Shown: positions 52,060 to 60,366 of the stretch, one piece after another | Layout: every line of letters begins with the position of its first letter | Position numbering within the stretch: position 1 is the stretch's first letter | DNA from: Phaeospirillum tilakii | Lineage (GTDB): Bacteria > Pseudomonadota > Alphaproteobacteria > Rhodospirillales > Magnetospirillaceae | Length of the DNA stretch: 64,000 nucleotides | NCBI RefSeq assembly: GCF_042683125.1 | Contig: NZ_JBHUIY010000016.1 | Span: forward strand, 1 to 64,000 | Reading direction: 5' to 3' | Translations under genes and position numbers: made by a program | The notes under the pieces: generated by a model | What the model saw: the letters and a program-made list of their open reading frames with translations, nothing else | Databases searched by the model: none | Told to the model about the DNA's origin: nothing

Positions 52060-52683
52060 TCAGTCGGCGGAGGCGTCGGGGGCGCTCGGTTCGGCGCTGG
52101 CGGCCCGGGCGCTGGCGCGGCGGTGGCCGGCATAGGCGCTGTAGATCGCGAAGCTGAACAGGCAGAGGATGAAGCCGGCCAGCACGTACCATTTGCTGTC
52201 GCCCAGCCATTCCTCGAGCTTGCGGCCCATGAAATAGCCGCCCCAGGCGAAACAGTGGGCCCACAGGCCGGCGGCGATCAGGTTGAGCACCAGATACTTG
52301 AACCGGGGCACCCCGGCGATGCCGACGATGAAGGGGGCGACGTTGCGCACCCCGTAGATCCAGCGGAAGGTCAGGATGAACACCGCCGGGGATCGTTTCA
52401 GCGCCTCGAACGCCCAATCGATCCGTCCGGTAAGCCGGGGCCATCGCTTCAGCAATGGTGTGCCGAACTGGCGGCCGATATAGAAATAGAGCTGGTCGCC
52501 GAGAAAGCTGCCGGCCCAGGCGGCGGCGGCGAGAACCTCGACATTGATGGCAAACCGGCCTTCGGAGGCGAGTATTCCCGTCACCAGGACGACGGTTTCC
52601 CCTTCAACGAACGTCCACGCGGCGATGAACAAATAGAGAAGGAAGCCGTATTCCCTGAGGATGTGGATGATGAGATCTTCCAA
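52060..52683 (-). CDS. DedA/SNARE-associated-family membrane protein
   Basis: Polytopic inner-membrane protein of the DedA family, linked to lipid (undecaprenyl-phosphate) flipping and envelope homeostasis. 207 residues from TTG 52683 (LEDLIIHILREYGFLLYLF), chosen for GGGAG six bases upstream. A longer TTG start at 52737 is possible. Landmarks are FVEGETVVLVTGILASEG, GSFLGDQLYFYIGRQFG and FRWIYGVRNVAPFIVG, the last two being the conserved re-entrant loops. The C-terminus is a basic then Ala/Ser-rich tail. Confidence 0.88.
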   Translation of the reverse strand: MEDLIIHILREYGFLLYLFIAAWTFVEGETVVLVTGILASEGRFAINVEVLAAAAWAGSFLGDQLYFYIGRQFGTPLLKRWPRLTGRIDWAFEALKRSPAVFILTFRWIYGVRNVAPFIVGIAGVPRFKYLVLNLIAAGLWAHCFAWGGYFMGRKLEEWLGDSKWYVLAGFILCLFSFAIYSAYAGHRRASARAASAEPSAPDASAD

Positions 52684-52776
52684 GGGGGCTCCCGGAGATA
52701 GGGCCGAACCGAACGTCTGACTGCAAAAATCCGGCAACAGAGCCAGGGCGTCAACGTCGAAATCGAAACCTTATCG

Positions 52777-53904
52777 TTAAATCATCGTCGCTTCATCGAA
52801 ACCGCCGCCCGGGCGGTGCAACCGGGTGACGTGCCCCATCTTGCGACCGGGCCGGGCTTCGGCCTTGCCATACAGATGTAGGTGGGCCTCGGGATCGCGC
52901 AAGAGGTCGAGCCAGTCAGCGGCCTCGTCGCCGATCAGATTGGTCATCACCGCATCGGAATGACGGCGGGGACTGCCCAGCGGCAGCCCGCACACGGCGC
53001 GGATGAACTGCTCGAACTGGTCGGTCAGGCAGGCGTCGATGGTCCAGTGGCCGGAATTGTGCGGCCGGGGCGCCATCTCGTTGACCAGCAGCCCGTCCGG
53101 GGTGACGAACATCTCGACCGCGAGCAGGCCGATCACGTCGAGCGCCTCGGCGGCGCGGCGGGCGATGTCGATCGCGGCGGTGGCGGTGGCGGCCGGGATC
53201 GGCGCCGGCACGGTCGAGGTGTGCAGGATGTGGTGGCGGTGGACGTTCCAGGCCGGGTCGAACGCCGCCCAGGCGCCGTCGCCGCCCCGGGCAATCACCA
53301 CCGAGATCTCGCCCTGGAAATCGATGAAGCCTTCGAGGATCGCGCTGCCCGCCGCGCCGCCGGGCGCCTTGCCCAGCGCGGCCCAGGCCGCCGCCGCGTC
53401 GGTGTCGGCGTCGATCCGTACCTGTCCCTTGCCGTCATAGCCCATCCGCGCCGTCTTCAGCACGGCGGGGCGGCCGATCTCGGCCAGCGCGGCCTCGAGT
53501 GCGGCGACGCCGTCCACCGCCCGCCACGGCGCGGTGGCGATGCCGATGCCGTTGAAGAAGCGCTTTTCGACGATGCGGTCCTGGGCGGTTTCCAGCACGG
53601 TCCAGGACGGCCGCACCGGGACGATCTCGGCCAGCCGGCGCACGCTGTCGGCCGGGATGTTCTCGAATTCGAAGGTGACCACGTCAACCGCGCGGGCGAA
53701 GGATTCCAGCGCGGCGGGGTCGGTGTAGGCGGCGACGGTGGCGGCGGCGGCGACCTGGGCCGCCGGGCTGTCGGGCTCGGGGCTGAAGATGTGGACGCGG
53801 TAGCCGAGCCGGGCGGCGGCCAGCGCCGCCATCCGCCCGAGCTGCCCGCCGCCGACGATACCGACGGTGCCGCCGGGGGCGAGACGGAACGGCGCGGAGG
53901 TCAC
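52777..53904 (-). CDS. purK: N5-carboxyaminoimidazole ribonucleotide synthase
   Basis: ATP-grasp enzyme of purine synthesis. 375 residues from GTG 53904, overlapping the purE stop by four bases (GTGA). TVGIVGGGQLGRMAALAA, TFEFENIPADSVR, ATP-grasp KTARMGYDGKGQVRI and VNEMAPRPHNSGHWT are all canonical. It works with PurE, encoded just upstream. Confidence 0.96.
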   Translation of the reverse strand: MTSAPFRLAPGGTVGIVGGGQLGRMAALAAARLGYRVHIFSPEPDSPAAQVAAAATVAAYTDPAALESFARAVDVVTFEFENIPADSVRRLAEIVPVRPSWTVLETAQDRIVEKRFFNGIGIATAPWRAVDGVAALEAALAEIGRPAVLKTARMGYDGKGQVRIDADTDAAAAWAALGKAPGGAAGSAILEGFIDFQGEISVVIARGGDGAWAAFDPAWNVHRHHILHTSTVPAPIPAATATAAIDIARRAAEALDVIGLLAVEMFVTPDGLLVNEMAPRPHNSGHWTIDACLTDQFEQFIRAVCGLPLGSPRRHSDAVMTNLIGDEAADWLDLLRDPEAHLHLYGKAEARPGRKMGHVTRLHRPGGGFDEATMI

Positions 53905-54422
53905 GGCCGGACCAGCTGCGGATTTTCGGGATCGACCGGAGCGGGGGAGACCGCGTCGGTCTGGCGGGCGCGCCACCCATCGAGCGCCTCGGCCACCCGG
54001 TCGTCGCCCAGCGCGATCACGGCGGCGGCGAGCAGGGCGGCGTTGATCGCGCCGGCCTTGCCGATCGCCACGGTGCCGACCGGAATCCCGCCGGGCATCT
54101 GCACGATCGACAGCAGCGAATCGAGGCCCTTGAGGGCGCGGCTTTCGACCGGGACGCCGAACACCGGCAGCGGGGTCATCGACGCGGTCATCCCGGGCAG
54201 ATGGGCGGCGCCGCCGGCGCCGGCGACGATCACCTTGAGGCCACGGCTCCGGGCGGTGCTGGCGTACTCGACCAGCCGGGCCGGGGTGCGGTGGGCGGAA
54301 ACGATGCGGGTCTCGTAGGGGATCCCGAGTTCGCTGAGAGTGACGGCGGCATGGCGCATGGTTTCCCAGTCGGACTGACTGCCCATGATGATGCCGACCA
54401 CCGGGCTCGACCTGTCGTCCAT
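53901..54422 (-). CDS. purE: N5-carboxyaminoimidazole ribonucleotide mutase
   Basis: Class I PurE, moves the carboxylate to make CAIR. 173 residues from ATG 54422 (MDDRSSPVVGIIMGSQSDWE). The family signature is GIIMGSQSDWETM, IVSAHRTPARL, AGAGGAAHLPGMTAS and PGGIPVGTVAIGKAGAINAAL. The open frame continues upstream to 54521, but the added residues are not family sequence. First gene of the purE-purK pair. Confidence 0.96.
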   Translation of the reverse strand: MDDRSSPVVGIIMGSQSDWETMRHAAVTLSELGIPYETRIVSAHRTPARLVEYASTARSRGLKVIVAGAGGAAHLPGMTASMTPLPVFGVPVESRALKGLDSLLSIVQMPGGIPVGTVAIGKAGAINAALLAAAVIALGDDRVAEALDGWRARQTDAVSPAPVDPENPQLVRP

Positions 54423-54529
54423 AATGCGGCTGCCTCGCCGAGAAGGGAGAAAGGGCGGGATTATAGGGATCGACAGCCTTCGTGCAAGCCCGTATTCTCG
54501 GAAGGGGCAAACAGGGCGCACACAGGCTC

Positions 54530-54559
54530 TTGACAGCCCGTCGGCCGGGCCGGTATAAG
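54530..54559 (+). promoter_or_regulatory. Promoter of tRNA-Met
   Basis: TTGACA (54530-54535), an 18-base GC-rich spacer and TATAAG (54554-54559), ending 16 bases before the tRNA. This is the clearest sigma-70 promoter in the window. Confidence 0.8.
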
Positions 54560-54575
54560 CTCGGCCTCCTGCTGG

Positions 54576-54652
54576 GGCGGAGTAGCTCAGCTGGTTAGAG
54601 CAGCGGAATCATAATCCGCGTGTCGGGGGTTCAAGTCCCTCCTCCGCTACCA
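54576..54652 (+). tRNA. tRNA-Met(CAT), elongator type
   Basis: Acceptor GGCGGAG/CTCCGCT, D-arm AGCTCAGCTGGTTAGAG, anticodon stem GCGGA/TCCGC around ATCATAA (anticodon CAT), T-arm GGGTTCAAGTCCC and encoded ACCA. Closely like elongator tRNA-Met. The alternative tRNA-Ile with lysidine-modified CAU is less likely. Confidence 0.93.
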
Positions 54653-54658
54653 ATGAAA

Positions 54659-54700
54659 TCAACGGCTTAGCAGTTCACTGCTAGGCCGTTGATCGTTTTT
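54659..54700 (+). terminator. Terminator after tRNA-Met
   Basis: TCAACGGC...GCCGTTGA (54659-54666 with 54685-54692) encloses AGCAG/CTGCT, followed by five T residues at 54696-54700. Confidence 0.92.
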
Positions 54701-54771
54701 GGGGCAGCGCGTCGCCCCTATTGGGGACTGTTCCGTCCAACAACGGCGCGATGGCGGCGGCGACGGGCTGA

Positions 54772-55164
54772 TCAGCCCAGCTTCTCCCGGGCCGCGACCG
54801 CCAGAAAGCCGGACCGGCTCATGCCTTCCGCGCGCGCGGCGGCATCGATCCGGCTCAACAGGCCCTCGTCCATCGTGGCGTTGAACCGGATCGTCTTGCC
54901 GGGAAGATCCGCCCGGACCAGCACCCGGCAGGCTTCGTCGATCTCGGGATCGGGCTCGATCCGGTCCAGCGGGGTCGGATCGGGCAGCGGATCCCCGTCT
55001 TCGATCATGCCGCGCAGGTGGAGGCCCAGGGCTTCCTCGGCCGAGCGGGCGGCCGCCTCGATCGTCTCGCCCGCGCTGGTGCAACCGGGCAGGTCGGGGA
55101 AGAACACCCCGAAGCCCGGCCCTTCGCCTCGTTCGATGATTGCCGGGTAATAACGGATCGCCAT
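54772..55164 (-). CDS. hicB: HicB antitoxin
   Basis: 130 residues. The N-terminal partial RNase H-like HicB domain (RYYPAIIERGEGPGFGVFFP and DLPGCTSAGETIEAAARSAE) is followed by a C-terminal ribbon-helix-helix (KTIRFNATMDEGLLSRIDAAA). The first part blocks the toxin and the second binds DNA. It follows hicA by 10 bp on the same strand. Confidence 0.92.
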   Translation of the reverse strand: MAIRYYPAIIERGEGPGFGVFFPDLPGCTSAGETIEAAARSAEEALGLHLRGMIEDGDPLPDPTPLDRIEPDPEIDEACRVLVRADLPGKTIRFNATMDEGLLSRIDAAARAEGMSRSGFLAVAAREKLG

Positions 55165-55174
55165 CGTCTGCTCC

Positions 55175-55375
55175 TTACCTGATCTTGAGGCCGGACTGGC
55201 GCTCGATGCTCTTGAGGGTGCCGGTCTTCATATCCTTCTCGGGGTGCTTGACCGTGACCCGGCCCGGCTTGGTCGGGTGCTTGAACTGATGGTGTGACCC
55301 CTCGACATTGACCAGACGCCACCCATCCGCCTCAAGGGCCTTGATCGCGTCCCGACTGCTGATGCTCTTGACCAT
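55175..55375 (-). CDS. hicA: HicA toxin
   Basis: Double-stranded-RNA-binding-fold mRNA interferase. 66 residues from ATG 55375 (MVKSISSRDAIKALEADGWR), with GGGGCGA upstream. An in-frame ATG at 55405 lies inside the operator and is less likely. The catalytic His is in EGSHHQFKHP, and GRVTVKHPEKD follows. The operator palindrome lies directly upstream. Confidence 0.92.
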   Translation of the reverse strand: MVKSISSRDAIKALEADGWRLVNVEGSHHQFKHPTKPGRVTVKHPEKDMKTGTLKSIERQSGLKIR

Positions 55376-55380
55376 TTCGC

Positions 55381-55415
55381 CCCACTTTGTGTGTATTTTA
55401 TACACATAAAGTGGG
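55381..55415. promoter_or_regulatory. hicAB operator palindrome
   Basis: Two 15-base arms (55381-55395 and 55401-55415, CCCACTTTGTGTGTA and TACACATAAAGTGGG) are complementary except for one position and are separated by five T/A bases. It starts six bases upstream of the hicA start codon and its AT-rich centre could hold the -10 box. It fits HicB ribbon-helix-helix binding. Confidence 0.8.
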
Positions 55416-55604
55416 GCGTGTCACGGGGCTATGTGTCTTTAATGTGTAGAAATGGGCCGGGACGGCCTCGATCCTGGACCGGATCGCCGGGATATGGCGC
55501 GCGGAAATGTCGCTGACGATCACCCGCGAACACCTCCACCACCGTGCCGTCGGTCGGCCCCCCCGGGGGGCCGAGGGGCCTCAGACCCTGGAGGTGGGCG
55601 CGGG

Positions 55605-56120
55605 TCAGCTTGCCTCTTCGGCCGGAGCCTTGCCGAGCTTGAGCAGGGTTTCGACGCGGTTCTTCTCGACCATTTCGGCGACCTCGTCGCGCCAAATCTC
55701 GCGGATGAAGGCGGGCTCGCGGCCTCCGAGCGCGGATCGGACTTTCACGATGGCGACCGCCGTGCTCAGGCTGAAATGTTCCTTGTTCGCCTTGAAGCGC
55801 GCCAGCTTGGCGTGAGCCTTGGCTTCATCGTTTTTCGGGCGGTGGGAGGGGAAGACGGCATCGACTTGGTACGAGCCAGGGACCCCGGTCTGGCTTAATT
55901 GCTTGGCGCGCTCGTAAACATCCTTGGTGGTCATGCCGACCTTCACGAAGCCGGGGATGTTGGGATTGGACATGACGTAGACCACGCCTTCGAACGGCTT
56001 GATCTTCGCTACCGGCGCACCGCAATTTGCGCATTGAAGCTCCCTGACATGGGGTGAGAGCACGCCCTTGGTCTCGGCGTCGCAGGCCCCACAGGTCAAG
56101 GTGATCTGGTACAGCTCCAT
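55605..56120 (-). CDS. Zinc-ribbon/T5orf172 (GIY-YIG-type) nuclease-like protein
   Basis: 171 residues. A four-Cys ribbon at the N-terminus (CGACDAETKG, CANCGAP) precedes a T5orf172/Mug113 domain of the GIY-YIG nuclease superfamily: GVVYVMSNPNIPGFVKVGMT, VYERAKQLSQTGVPG and KEHFSLS supply the expected Tyr, Lys/Gly, Arg and Glu positions. Proteins of this type occur in phages, defence islands and orphan cargo. It is upstream of hicAB on the same strand in a tRNA-Met-linked patch, and 229 bp with no clear gene separate it from hicA. Confidence 0.78.
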   Translation of the reverse strand: MELYQITLTCGACDAETKGVLSPHVRELQCANCGAPVAKIKPFEGVVYVMSNPNIPGFVKVGMTTKDVYERAKQLSQTGVPGSYQVDAVFPSHRPKNDEAKAHAKLARFKANKEHFSLSTAVAIVKVRSALGGREPAFIREIWRDEVAEMVEKNRVETLLKLGKAPAEEAS

Positions 56121-56199
56121 GTTGTCTTTGGTTCCCTTGGCACATGCGTATCCGATGGCGGCGCGGAGCCCGCCACTCGGTCTTCCGTCCTGCCGACAC

Positions 56200-56991
56200 T
56201 TACAGATCGAGATCGACCAGCACCGGGACGTGATCGGACGGCTGCGGCCAGGCGCGGGCCTCGCGGGCGACCAGGGCGCCGCGCAGGCGGTCGCGCAGCG
56301 CCGGGGTGACCCAGATATGGTCGAGCCGGCGGCCGCGATCGTTGCGGGTCCAGTCGGGCGAGCGGTAGCTCCACCACGTATAGAGCTTCTCCGTCTCCGG
56401 CACGAAGTGGCGCACCGCGTCGATCAGCGGCACCGTCGCCTGCAACCGGGTCAGCGCCTCGACCTCGACCGGGGTGTGGCTGACCACGTCGAGCAATTGC
56501 CGGTGCGACCAGACGTCGTTTTCGAGCGGGGCGATGTTGAAGTCGCCGGCCAGGATCGCCCGGGCGTCGGGGCGCAGTTCGGTCGCCGCCCATTCGGTCA
56601 GTTCGCGCAGGAAACCGAGCTTGTGGGCGAATTTGGGATTGGTGTCGGGATCGGGCACGTCGCCGCCGGCCGGGACATAGAGGCAATGCACCGCGGTGCC
56701 GTCCTCCAGCTCGGCGCTGAGGTGGCGGCGGTCGTCCTTGCCGCACCAGGAATGGGTGCGGATGTTGGCGAGCGGCCGGCGCGACAGCAGGGCGACCCCG
56801 TTGTAGCTCTTCATCCCGTGGAAGGCGACATGGTCGAAGCCGAGGGCGCGGCAGGACTCGAGCGGGAACAGCGCGTCCGTCACCTTGATCTCCTGCAGGC
56901 ACAGCAGATCGGGGCGCAGCTCGGCCACCAGCCGCTCGACCAGATCGAGCCGCAGCCGCAGCGAATTGACGTTCCAGGTCACCACGCGCAC
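56200..56991 (-). CDS. xthA: Exodeoxyribonuclease III
   Basis: AP endonuclease and 3'-5' exonuclease of base-excision repair. 263 residues from GTG 56991, with GGAGGGAG upstream. Active-site segments: WNVNSLRLRL, LCLQEIKVTD, LAGDFNIAPLENDVW, RRLDHIWVT and PSDHVPVLVD. It borders the HicAB-linked patch on the side away from tRNA-Met. Confidence 0.95.
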   Translation of the reverse strand: MRVVTWNVNSLRLRLDLVERLVAELRPDLLCLQEIKVTDALFPLESCRALGFDHVAFHGMKSYNGVALLSRRPLANIRTHSWCGKDDRRHLSAELEDGTAVHCLYVPAGGDVPDPDTNPKFAHKLGFLRELTEWAATELRPDARAILAGDFNIAPLENDVWSHRQLLDVVSHTPVEVEALTRLQATVPLIDAVRHFVPETEKLYTWWSYRSPDWTRNDRGRRLDHIWVTPALRDRLRGALVAREARAWPQPSDHVPVLVDLDL

Positions 56992-57066
56992 CGGGCGACT
57001 CCCTCCGTGAGTGGACAGTTGGGGAAAGGGCAGGGGAGGGGGCGGCGGGCGCCCCCCCGGAGGGGC

Positions 57067-57804
57067 TCAGCCTTCCTTGACCCCGGTCACCAGATAATTG
57101 ACCTCGAGAGAGTCGGTCTCGCGCCAGACGTCGAGCAGCGGGTTGTAGGCGACGCCGACCTGACGGCGGGTTTCCACCCCGGCCCCGCGCAGCATGCGGG
57201 CGAATTCGGACGGGCGGACGAACTTGTGCCAGTCGTGGGTGCCGCGCGGCAGCCAGCGCAGCACGTATTCGGCCCCGACCACCGCCAGCAGCCAGGCCTT
57301 GGGGGTGCGGTTCATGGTGGCACCGACGAACATCCCGCCCGGCTTCAGCCGGGCACAGGCCGCCTCGAGGAACAGGGCGACGTCGGTGACGTGCTCGACC
57401 ACCTCCATCGACAGCACCACGTCGAACCGCAATTCGGGGTCGAGCTGCTCGGGGGTGGCGACGCGGTAGGTCACCGGCACCCCCGATTTCTCGGCGTGCA
57501 GGCGGGCGATGGCGACGTTCTTCTCGCCGGCGTCGATCCCGGTGACGGTGAAGCCCATCTCGGCCAGCGGTTCCGACAGCAGGCCGCCGCCCGAGCCGAC
57601 ATCAAGCAGGGTCAGCCCCTCGAACGGCCGCGCCGCCTCGGGATCGCGGCCGAAATGACGGGCGAACTCGCGCCGCATGAAGGCCAGCCGCACCGGATTG
57701 AACTTGTGCAGCGGCTTGAACTTGCCGTGGGGATCCCACCAGGCTTCGGCCATGGCGGTGAAACGGGCGATTTCCTCCGGCGACGCGGTGCCCGGCTGAG
57801 ACAT
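57067..57804 (-). CDS. ubiG: Ubiquinone biosynthesis O-methyltransferase
   Basis: SAM-dependent O-methyltransferase used twice in ubiquinone synthesis. 245 residues from ATG 57804 (MSQPGTASPEEIARF), with AAGGAGGGT upstream. SAM site LLDVGSGGGLLSEPLAEMG, VVLSMEVVEHVTDVALFLE and GGMFVGATMNRTPKAWLLAV are typical UbiG. It is divergent from lysC, a gene order common in alphaproteobacteria. Confidence 0.95.
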   Translation of the reverse strand: MSQPGTASPEEIARFTAMAEAWWDPHGKFKPLHKFNPVRLAFMRREFARHFGRDPEAARPFEGLTLLDVGSGGGLLSEPLAEMGFTVTGIDAGEKNVAIARLHAEKSGVPVTYRVATPEQLDPELRFDVVLSMEVVEHVTDVALFLEAACARLKPGGMFVGATMNRTPKAWLLAVVGAEYVLRWLPRGTHDWHKFVRPSEFARMLRGAGVETRRQVGVAYNPLLDVWRETDSLEVNYLVTGVKEG

Positions 57805-57995
57805 CGGACCAAACCCTCCTTGTCGCGCCCGGCCGGCGCGGGCCGGGCGCTTGCTTCCGAACTTTCGACAGAGTATGAATACGCGCCCTTCCGGCGGCAA
57901 CCGGGCATGTGAAAGTTTTGGCGGATCGGGGCGGAACGCCCGCCGCCTTCCCCTTCCCGTCCGGGCGCCCACCGCAAACGCTCAAGGTCTCCTGA

Positions 57996-59216
57996 ATGGC
58001 GCGCATCGTAATGAAATTCGGCGGCACCTCGGTTGCCGACATCGACCGCATCAAGAACGTCGCGCGCCGGGTCAAGCGCGAAGTCGAGGCCGGTCATCAG
58101 ATCGCGGTGGTGGTGTCGGCGATGTCCGGGGTGACCAACCGGCTGGTCGGCTGGTGCAACCAGATGGCGGCGTTGCCTGATCCGCGCGAATATGACACCG
58201 TGGTGGCCACCGGCGAGCAGGTGACCGTCGGGCTGCTGGCGATCGGCTTGCAGGAACTCGGCCTCGACGCCCGGTCGTGGTGCGGCTGGCAGGTGCCGAT
58301 CCGCAGCGACGGCGTGCACGGCAAGGCCCGGATCGATTCGATCGACACCACCCGGATGGTGGCGGCGATGCAGGCCGGGCAGGTGGCGGTGGTCGCCGGG
58401 TTCCAGGCGGTCGGTCCGGAGGAGCGGATCAGCACGCTGGGCCGGGGCGGCTCCGATACCTCGGCGGTGGCGCTGGCGGCGGCGCTCGGTGCCGACCGCT
58501 GCGATATCTATACCGACGTCGACGGGGTCTACACCACCGACCCCCGCATCGTCGCCAAGGCGCGCAAGCTCGACCGCATCACCTACGAGGAGATGCTCGA
58601 ACTGGCCTCGGTCGGCGCCAAGGTGTTGCAGACCCGGTCGGTCGAGATGGCGATGAAGCACCGGGTGCGGGTCCAGGTCCTCTCCAGTTTCGAGGACAAG
58701 CCCGGCACCCTGGTTTGTGACGAGGATGAGATCGTGGAACAGGAACTGGTGAGCGGCATCGCCTACAGCCGCGACGAGACCAAGGTCACCCTGACCCGGG
58801 TGCCCGACCGCCCCGGCATCGCCGCCGCGATCTTCGGCCCGCTGGCCGAGGCGGCGGTCAATGTCGACATGATCGTCCAGAACGTGTCGGAGGACGGGCG
58901 GTTCACCGACCTGACCTTCACCATCCCCCATCCCGACCTCGAACGCACCCGTCAGGTGCTCGAAGCGGCGCGGGGCGACCTCGGCTACGAGCGGCTGGTG
59001 GCCGATGCCGACGTGGTCAAGGTGTCGGTGATCGGCGTCGGCATGCGCAGCCATCCCGGCATCGCCCAGAAGATGTTCCAGACCCTGGCCTCGGAAGGGA
59101 TCAACATCCAGGTGATCTCGACCTCCGAAATCAAGGTCAGCGTGCTGATCGCGGAAAAGTACACCGAACTGGCGCTTCGGGCGCTGCACACCGCCTACGG
59201 CCTCGACGCCGCCTGA
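57996..59216 (+). CDS. lysC: Aspartokinase
   Basis: First step of the aspartate family of amino acids. 406 residues. N-terminal kinase domain: MARIVMKFGGTSVADIDRI, VVVSAMSGVTNRL, TLGRGGSDTSAVALAAAL and DIYTDVDGVYTTDPRIV. C-terminal pair of ACT domains: GIAYSRDETKVTLTRVPDRP and VSVIGVGMRSHPGIAQKMF for lysine/threonine control. It begins 191 bp after the ubiG start on the other strand. Confidence 0.96.
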   Translation: MARIVMKFGGTSVADIDRIKNVARRVKREVEAGHQIAVVVSAMSGVTNRLVGWCNQMAALPDPREYDTVVATGEQVTVGLLAIGLQELGLDARSWCGWQVPIRSDGVHGKARIDSIDTTRMVAAMQAGQVAVVAGFQAVGPEERISTLGRGGSDTSAVALAAALGADRCDIYTDVDGVYTTDPRIVAKARKLDRITYEEMLELASVGAKVLQTRSVEMAMKHRVRVQVLSSFEDKPGTLVCDEDEIVEQELVSGIAYSRDETKVTLTRVPDRPGIAAAIFGPLAEAAVNVDMIVQNVSEDGRFTDLTFTIPHPDLERTRQVLEAARGDLGYERLVADADVVKVSVIGVGMRSHPGIAQKMFQTLASEGINIQVISTSEIKVSVLIAEKYTELALRALHTAYGLDAA

Positions 59217-59294
59217 CGCGCGGCGGCACTGGCGGCGACGGGCGCGTGCGTCCGGAGCGGCCCTGGCGCAACCGGCGATCGATTAGAGGATCCG

Positions 59295-60335
59295 ATGGAC
59301 AAGGCGAGACAGCGGCTGGAGCTTTTGTGGCAGCGGGGCCGGGCGTTCCTCGGCACCGAATTCGCCATCATGGGCGGGGCGATGTCGTGGATTTCGGAGC
59401 GCCATCTGGTCGCCGCGATCTCCAACGGCGGCGGCTTCGGGGTGCTGGCCAGCGGCACGATGACCCCCGAGCGGCTGGAGGAGGAGATCAAGGCCACCCA
59501 GGCCCTGACCGACCGGCCGTTCGGCGTCAACCTGATCACCATGCACCAGCAGCTCGACGCGCTGATCGACGTCTGCGGCGCGCTCGGCGTCGGCCATGTC
59601 GTGCTGGCCGGCGGCCTGCCGACCACCGCCGCGATCCGCCGCGCCAAGGCCCATGGCGGCAAGGTGATGTGCTTCGCCCCCACCGTGCCGTTCGCCCGCA
59701 AGCTGGTGCGCACCGGCATCGACGCGCTGGTGATCGAGGGCACTGAGGCCGGCGGCCATATCGGCCCGGTCTCGACCAGCGTGCTGGCCCAGGAGATCCT
59801 GCCCGAGGTGCCCGAGGTGCCGGTGTTCGTCGCCGGCGGGATCGGCCGGGGCGAGGCGATGCTGTCCTATCTCGAGATGGGCGCCGCCGGCTGCCAGCTC
59901 GGCACCCGCTTCGTCTGCGCCACCGAATGCGTCGCCCACCCCAGGTTCAAGCAGGCCTTCATCAAGGCGGCGGCGCGCGACGCGGTGCCCAGCACCCAGG
60001 TCGATCCCCAGTTCCCGGTGATCCCGGTGCGGGCGCTGCCCAACGCCGCCACCCGCCGCTTCGTCGAGTTCCAGCAGGAGGTGATCGCCCGCTGCCGCGC
60101 GGGGGAACTGCCGGCCAAGGAGGCCCAGTTGCAGATCGAGCATTACTGGGCCGGCGCGCTGCGCCGCGCGGTGATCGACGGCGACGTCGAGAACGGCTCG
60201 CTGATGGCCGGCCAGAGCGTCGGCATGGTCACCCGCGAGCAGCCGACGGTCGAGATCCTGCGCGAGATGGTCGATCAGGCCCTTGCCGCCCTCGCCGCCC
60301 GGGAAGGGCGGCCGCTGGCCCTGGCCGGACAGTGA
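59295..60335 (+). CDS. Nitronate monooxygenase/FMN-dependent enoyl-reductase-like protein
   Basis: FMN-dependent TIM-barrel of the nitronate-monooxygenase (NPD) family, also related to FabK. 346 residues. FMN-binding landmarks are IMGGAMSWISERHLVAAISN, GFGVLASGTM, VIEGTEAGGHIGP and VFVAGGIGRGEAMLSYLEMG. The active-site His is in EAGGHIGP. Whether it acts on nitronates, enoyl-ACP or another acceptor cannot be told from sequence. It lies between lysC and ptsP, 31 bp before the latter. Confidence 0.85.
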   Translation: MDKARQRLELLWQRGRAFLGTEFAIMGGAMSWISERHLVAAISNGGGFGVLASGTMTPERLEEEIKATQALTDRPFGVNLITMHQQLDALIDVCGALGVGHVVLAGGLPTTAAIRRAKAHGGKVMCFAPTVPFARKLVRTGIDALVIEGTEAGGHIGPVSTSVLAQEILPEVPEVPVFVAGGIGRGEAMLSYLEMGAAGCQLGTRFVCATECVAHPRFKQAFIKAAARDAVPSTQVDPQFPVIPVRALPNAATRRFVEFQQEVIARCRAGELPAKEAQLQIEHYWAGALRRAVIDGDVENGSLMAGQSVGMVTREQPTVEILREMVDQALAALAAREGRPLALAGQ

Positions 60336-60366
60336 GCCGGCCGGAGCCGGCGACAGGAGCGCGACG

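Noticed and set aside
55416..55604. A gene between the T5orf172 protein and hicA
   Set aside because: Short open frames on both strands are Pro/Gly/Arg-rich with no ribosome-binding site. The stretch is best treated as non-coding or degraded.
54653..56200. Duplicate of the tRNA-Met 3' end beyond HicAB
   Set aside because: No repeat of the T-arm/acceptor sequence was found, so integration at this tRNA is not shown.
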